Of a stretch of DNA of 64,000 bases, positions 61,146 to 64,000 are shown one piece after another. The DNA is taken from contig NZ_CABVOU010000014.1 of assembly GCF_902500215.1 (NCBI RefSeq), positions 152,316 to 216,315 of the forward strand. The letters run 5' to 3'. The notes below the pieces were generated by a model. That model saw only the letters and a list, made by a program, of their open reading frames with translations, made no database searches and was not told the DNA's origin. Both the position numbers and the translations under genes were made by a program. Each line of letters starts with the position of its first letter. The first letter of the stretch is position 1. This stretch comes from Halomonas lysinitropha (GTDB taxonomy: Bacteria; Pseudomonadota; Gammaproteobacteria; Pseudomonadales; Halomonadaceae).

Positions 61146-62404
61146 TGTCGAGCAAGAGTGTTCGTAACGACGGCCTCGGCCGGCGGGTAGTGGTCACCGG
61201 CATGGCGGGGTTCTCACCCATCGGAAACGACTGGCCCAGCATTCGTTCACGGCTCGAACGTCTAGAGAATGGCGTCCAGCTTATCGAAGCCTGGTCAATC
61301 TACGAGGGGCTCAATACCCGTCTCGGCGCTCCCGTCGAAGATTTCGTTCTGCCATCGCACTATCACCGGCGTGTGTTGCGCAGCATGGGGAGGGGAGCAC
61401 AGATGGCCACACGCGCCAGCGAGCTGGCCCTCGAGGATGCCGGGCTGCTCGATTCGCCACTCCTCTCCAGCGGAGACCTGGGCATCGCCTATGGCTCCTC
61501 GGCCGGGGAGCCCGATGCCGTGGCTGATTTCGGCAACATGCTGATCAACAAGTCTACCGACGGGCTTAACGCCAATTCTTATATCCGCATGATGGCCCAT
61601 ACGGCACCGGTCAACATCGGTGTCTTCTTCGGCATACGGGGACGTATCCATACCACCTCGAGCGCCTGCACCTCGGGTAGCCAAGGCATCGGCTACGCCT
61701 TCGAAGCCATACGTTTCGGTCGCCAGAAGGCGATGATCGCCGGCGGCTGCGAAGAGCTCTCGGCCTCCGAAGCCGCGGTCTTCGATACCCTGTTCGCTAC
61801 CAGCACCCGCAATGACGCCCCGCACACGTCACCGCGCCCCTTCGATGTCGAACGTGATGGGCTGGTGATCGGTGAGGGTGCGGGCACGTTGATCCTGGAG
61901 GAGCTCGAGCAGGCCCAGGCCCGTGGGGCGACTATCCATGCTGAGCTGGTCGGCTTCGGCACCAACAGCGACGGTCGCCATGTCACCCAGCCCGATGCCG
62001 AAACGATGGAACAGGCGATCCGCCTGGCGCTGGCCGACGCCGGACTGGCTCCTCAGCAGATCGGCTATGTCAGTGCCCATGGCACGGCCACCGATCGCGG
62101 CGATATCGCCGAGAGCCATGCCACCCATGCGGTATTCGGCAAGCACATGCCGATCAGTGCCTTCAAGAGCTTCACTGGGCACACCCTGGGCGCTTGCGGC
62201 GCCCTGGAAGCCTGGGTGTCCATCGAGATGATGCGTGAGAAGCGATTCCATGCAACCGCCAATCTTTACTGCCCCGACCCTGCCTGCGCCGAGCTCGACT
62301 ACCTCCGCGGCGAGATGCGACCTATCGATTGCGAATACGTGATGAGCAACAACTTCGCCTTCGGTGGGATCAACACCTCGTTGATCTTCCGTCAATGGAC
62401 CTGA
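61145..62404 (+). CDS. apeR: Beta-ketoacyl synthase, FabF-like
   Basis: A 419-residue ketosynthase with Cys175 (TTSSACTSGSQGIG), His312 (SAHGTATDRGD) and His346 (FTGHTLGACG). In studied clusters the second, homodimeric ketosynthase starts or assists chain elongation. The ATG at 61145 has GGAGG nine bases upstream and overlaps the reductase stop (TGATG). It is the last core gene of the operon. Confidence 0.93.
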   Translation: MSSKSVRNDGLGRRVVVTGMAGFSPIGNDWPSIRSRLERLENGVQLIEAWSIYEGLNTRLGAPVEDFVLPSHYHRRVLRSMGRGAQMATRASELALEDAGLLDSPLLSSGDLGIAYGSSAGEPDAVADFGNMLINKSTDGLNANSYIRMMAHTAPVNIGVFFGIRGRIHTTSSACTSGSQGIGYAFEAIRFGRQKAMIAGGCEELSASEAAVFDTLFATSTRNDAPHTSPRPFDVERDGLVIGEGAGTLILEELEQAQARGATIHAELVGFGTNSDGRHVTQPDAETMEQAIRLALADAGLAPQQIGYVSAHGTATDRGDIAESHATHAVFGKHMPISAFKSFTGHTLGACGALEAWVSIEMMREKRFHATANLYCPDPACAELDYLRGEMRPIDCEYVMSNNFAFGGINTSLIFRQWT

Positions 62405-62480
62405 GGCCATCTTGTCTGCAACGTCCGGTTCGGCAGCCTGCGGCCGGGTTTCTCATAGCAACCGAAGAAGGAACCGAACC

Positions 62481-62677
62481 ATGAAAAACGTTGGGTCATG
62501 CTCTCGGCACTCCTCAGCTTGCGGGAGCGCGTCAGGGCAGAGGGCGGCAATGCCGTGATCCACATCGAGAGTTCCTACAAGCGCAAACCCATGGTCTCCC
62601 GCGACGAGTACGAGTGCTATGCCGGCATGCTGATGGCCGGTGTCGCCCTGCGCTGCGACGTCGGAACACTGCGTTGA
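62481..62677 (+). pseudogene. Truncated 'excinuclease ATPase subunit-like' exported protein gene
   Basis: A start codon with AAGGA (62481) is followed after 11 bases by an out-of-frame segment (62492-62677) reading WVMLSALLSLRERVRAEG, NAVIHIESSYKRKP, DEYECYAGMLMAGVALRCDVGTL, then TGA. This is the C-terminal half of a small exported protein (often mis-named excinuclease ATPase subunit) frequent in ape clusters. The signal peptide and first half are lost by an internal deletion, so no product is made. Confidence 0.75.
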
Positions 62678-62684
62678 GCAGATA

Positions 62685-63293
62685 ATGGCTCACCTAGAGC
62701 TTCTTCTCGCGAGGGCCCCTGCCGGTAGCAGTGGGGCATGTTTGTCTCAACTAGGACGCGAGGCATTATCTCAGCTCGCGTCACGTCTCGGCTTCGAATG
62801 CGCCCAAGCCGACTGGTCGCCCAGAGGACAAGGAGCGGTTCGGCACTCATCCCTGCCCTCACCCTGGATCCCATGCCTGAGCCATAGTCGTGGCTTGGTC
62901 GCGGCGGGACTGGCCACGGTACCGGTCGGTATCGACCTCGAACACGCCCGTACGAGGCATGCCGATAAGCTATCTGACCTCGTTGATCTATTACCGGAGA
63001 GAAACGTCCGGCACGCTATCCTCCAGTCGGCAGATCCATTGAAGATCTTCTATAGCGCCTGGACATTGCACGAAGCTCTTTTCAAACTCGACAGCCTCTC
63101 GGGAAGACAGCCGGGCAGTGTACTCGAGACTCGACTCTCTCGTCTTCTTACCGATGAAGGGAGCCACGCCTGGCAATGGCATGACAGTGTCTGGACACTG
63201 TCCATTTGCACCTATTCCGAGGATATCAAGATTAATTCACAACCTAATATTCCATTGTCAAAAACCTCGCCCCCATGGTTTCATGGCGACTGA
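62685..63293 (+). CDS. 4'-phosphopantetheinyl transferase family protein
   Basis: A 202-residue protein that should attach phosphopantetheine to the two cluster ACPs. The magnesium-binding motif is VGIDLEHART (D84, E86), and WIPCLSHSRGLVAAGL precedes it. The third motif is WTLHEALFK (126-134), where the usual Lys of WxxKEA is His129. ATG at 62685 follows closely on the pseudogene. The last 40 residues turn polar and AT-rich, so the native C-terminus may be altered. Confidence 0.82.
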   Translation: MAHLELLLARAPAGSSGACLSQLGREALSQLASRLGFECAQADWSPRGQGAVRHSSLPSPWIPCLSHSRGLVAAGLATVPVGIDLEHARTRHADKLSDLVDLLPERNVRHAILQSADPLKIFYSAWTLHEALFKLDSLSGRQPGSVLETRLSRLLTDEGSHAWQWHDSVWTLSICTYSEDIKINSQPNIPLSKTSPPWFHGD

Positions 63294-63346
63294 AACCAAC
63301 TAAAATCTCAATATAAATTATACCCAAAAACCGGAAGGACAACCCA

Positions 63347-63865
63347 ATGAAGCTCATTTTTCCTGTTACATTTCTCTTCCTTCTCTCCGGATGTGCAGCA
63401 AGTTACCACCAAGAATCTATAAAAAAACCTGATGCAAAGCTGGATAGAAACGGCTCAGTTTCTATAGCAATGCCTGCCAACGGTTTTTATGGGTCACAAG
63501 AGTATCAATCCTCTGGCAGAATGACGGCATCCGCCGTCCGCTCAGCATTCTCGAAGGTAGTCAATACAACTGACATTATTCCCGAGTGCCAAGACATAAA
63601 CTGCATGATTCAAGCGCATTCCGCTACGTACGATTATCATGTCATTCCTGACATCCTACATTGGGAAGATCGCGCCACGGAGTGGTCAGGAAAACCAGAC
63701 CGTATCGAGGTGAAAATTACAGTTTACGGCAGCCAAGTGACCTCTGAGATCGCATCAACTACGATATCAGGAAAGAGCAAGTGGGCCACGCTTGGCGGTG
63801 ACCATCCACAAGACCTTCTATCAGAGCCGATTAACGCGTATGTCAGATCTCTTTACAGCAAGTGA
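63347..63865 (+). CDS. DUF4823 family lipoprotein
   Basis: A 172-residue lipoprotein with signal peptide and lipobox LLSGC (Cys16). The family segment is YDYHVIPDILHWEDRATEWSGKPDRIEVKITVYG and GGDHPQDLLSEPINAYV. Base composition is clearly more AT-rich than the ape genes upstream, pointing to separate acquisition. A good GGAAGGACA ribosome site precedes the ATG. Function unknown. Confidence 0.82.
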   Translation: MKLIFPVTFLFLLSGCAASYHQESIKKPDAKLDRNGSVSIAMPANGFYGSQEYQSSGRMTASAVRSAFSKVVNTTDIIPECQDINCMIQAHSATYDYHVIPDILHWEDRATEWSGKPDRIEVKITVYGSQVTSEIASTTISGKSKWATLGGDHPQDLLSEPINAYVRSLYSK

Positions 63866-63885
63866 CAACATGGAGTTATCCCGTT

Positions 63886-64000
63886 TCAGTGGAGAGGTAG
63901 TGGCTTATAAGAAACCGGTTCTCCAAAGAATCTCCTCTCGTAGTTGAGTGGTGATTGGTGGCCGATGCCGGAGTGGCGACGATGCGGGTTATACCACCCT
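63886..64000 (-). CDS. IS3-family transposase (OrfB), C-terminal end, cut by right edge
   Basis: On the minus strand 37 codons from the window edge to TGA (63888-63886) read GWYNPHRRHSGIGHQSPLNYERRFFGEPVSYKPLPLH. The YNxxRRHSxxxxxSPxxYE motif is the end of the IS3-type DDE transposase. Most of the element lies beyond the window. Whether it is intact is unknown. Confidence 0.85.
   Translation of the reverse strand, partial: GWYNPHRRHSGIGHQSPLNYERRFFGEPVSYKPLPLH

Overview
The window looks like the chromosome of a GC-rich, aerobic, polyhydroxyalkanoate-forming gammaproteobacterium, most likely a member of the Halomonadaceae (inference). The grounds are the Pseudomonas-like pyrE-crc-rph-yicC neighbourhood, a phasin gene, many carboxylate transporters (TTT, TAXI-TRAP, SSS, BenE) and closely packed catabolic operons each paired with its own regulator. 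One tRNA gene (Arg, CCG) is present; no rRNA or CRISPR array was seen.

Layout. 1-8650: a D-glucarate operon on the minus strand (kdgD, tctCBA transporter, gudD, GntR regulator, 2-oxoglutarate-semialdehyde dehydrogenase) that should convert glucarate to 2-oxoglutarate; a second GntR gene is cut by the left edge. 8650-16310: housekeeping genes (tRNA-Arg, a two-haem c5-type cytochrome, trmL-rep, pyrE, crc, rph, yicC). 16690-18614: a group IIC-like intron sitting just after the terminator of a phasin gene, followed by a diguanylate cyclase remnant. 19555-25270: an AtuA-family protein, its small partner domain and a TAXI-TRAP transporter, divergent from a LysR gene; the substrate is unknown. 25584-34311: a benzoate/catechol operon running catB-catC-catA-benABCD-benE with a divergent CatR/BenM-type LysR gene. 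34653-39511: a LysR gene divergent from a DUF3311/SSS symporter, an M20 amidohydrolase and a TRIC-type membrane protein, possibly a hippurate (benzoylglycine) feeder module. 39571-43444: a beta-keto-acid cleavage enzyme, pcaD and a thiolase remnant, divergent from a PcaR/PobR-type IclR regulator and an AEC transporter. 43441-45140: a decayed IS1380-type element with clear ends, plus a fragment of a second copy. 46158-63293: an aryl polyene (APE) pigment cluster of about 17 kb that ends with a phosphopantetheinyl transferase. 63347-64000: an AT-rich lipoprotein gene and the end of an IS3-type transposase cut by the right edge.

How it works together. The aromatic part forms a near-complete benzoate route: benzoate uptake (BenE), dihydroxylation and rearomatisation (BenABCD), ortho cleavage (CatA, CatB, CatC) and enol-lactone hydrolysis (PcaD) to 3-oxoadipate. 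The usual last enzymes, PcaIJ and PcaF, are absent here; a 51-codon thiolase stub remains and a BKACE enzyme lies next to pcaD, which suggests an alternative exit from the pathway. The aryl polyene cluster holds two ketosynthases, a chain-length-factor-like subunit, two ACPs, ketoreductase, dehydratases, ligase, thioesterase, acyl- and glycosyltransferases and an LolA/MMPL/lipoprotein export set. Crc and CA-rich octamers in the leaders of several catabolic genes point to global carbon catabolite repression over these operons.
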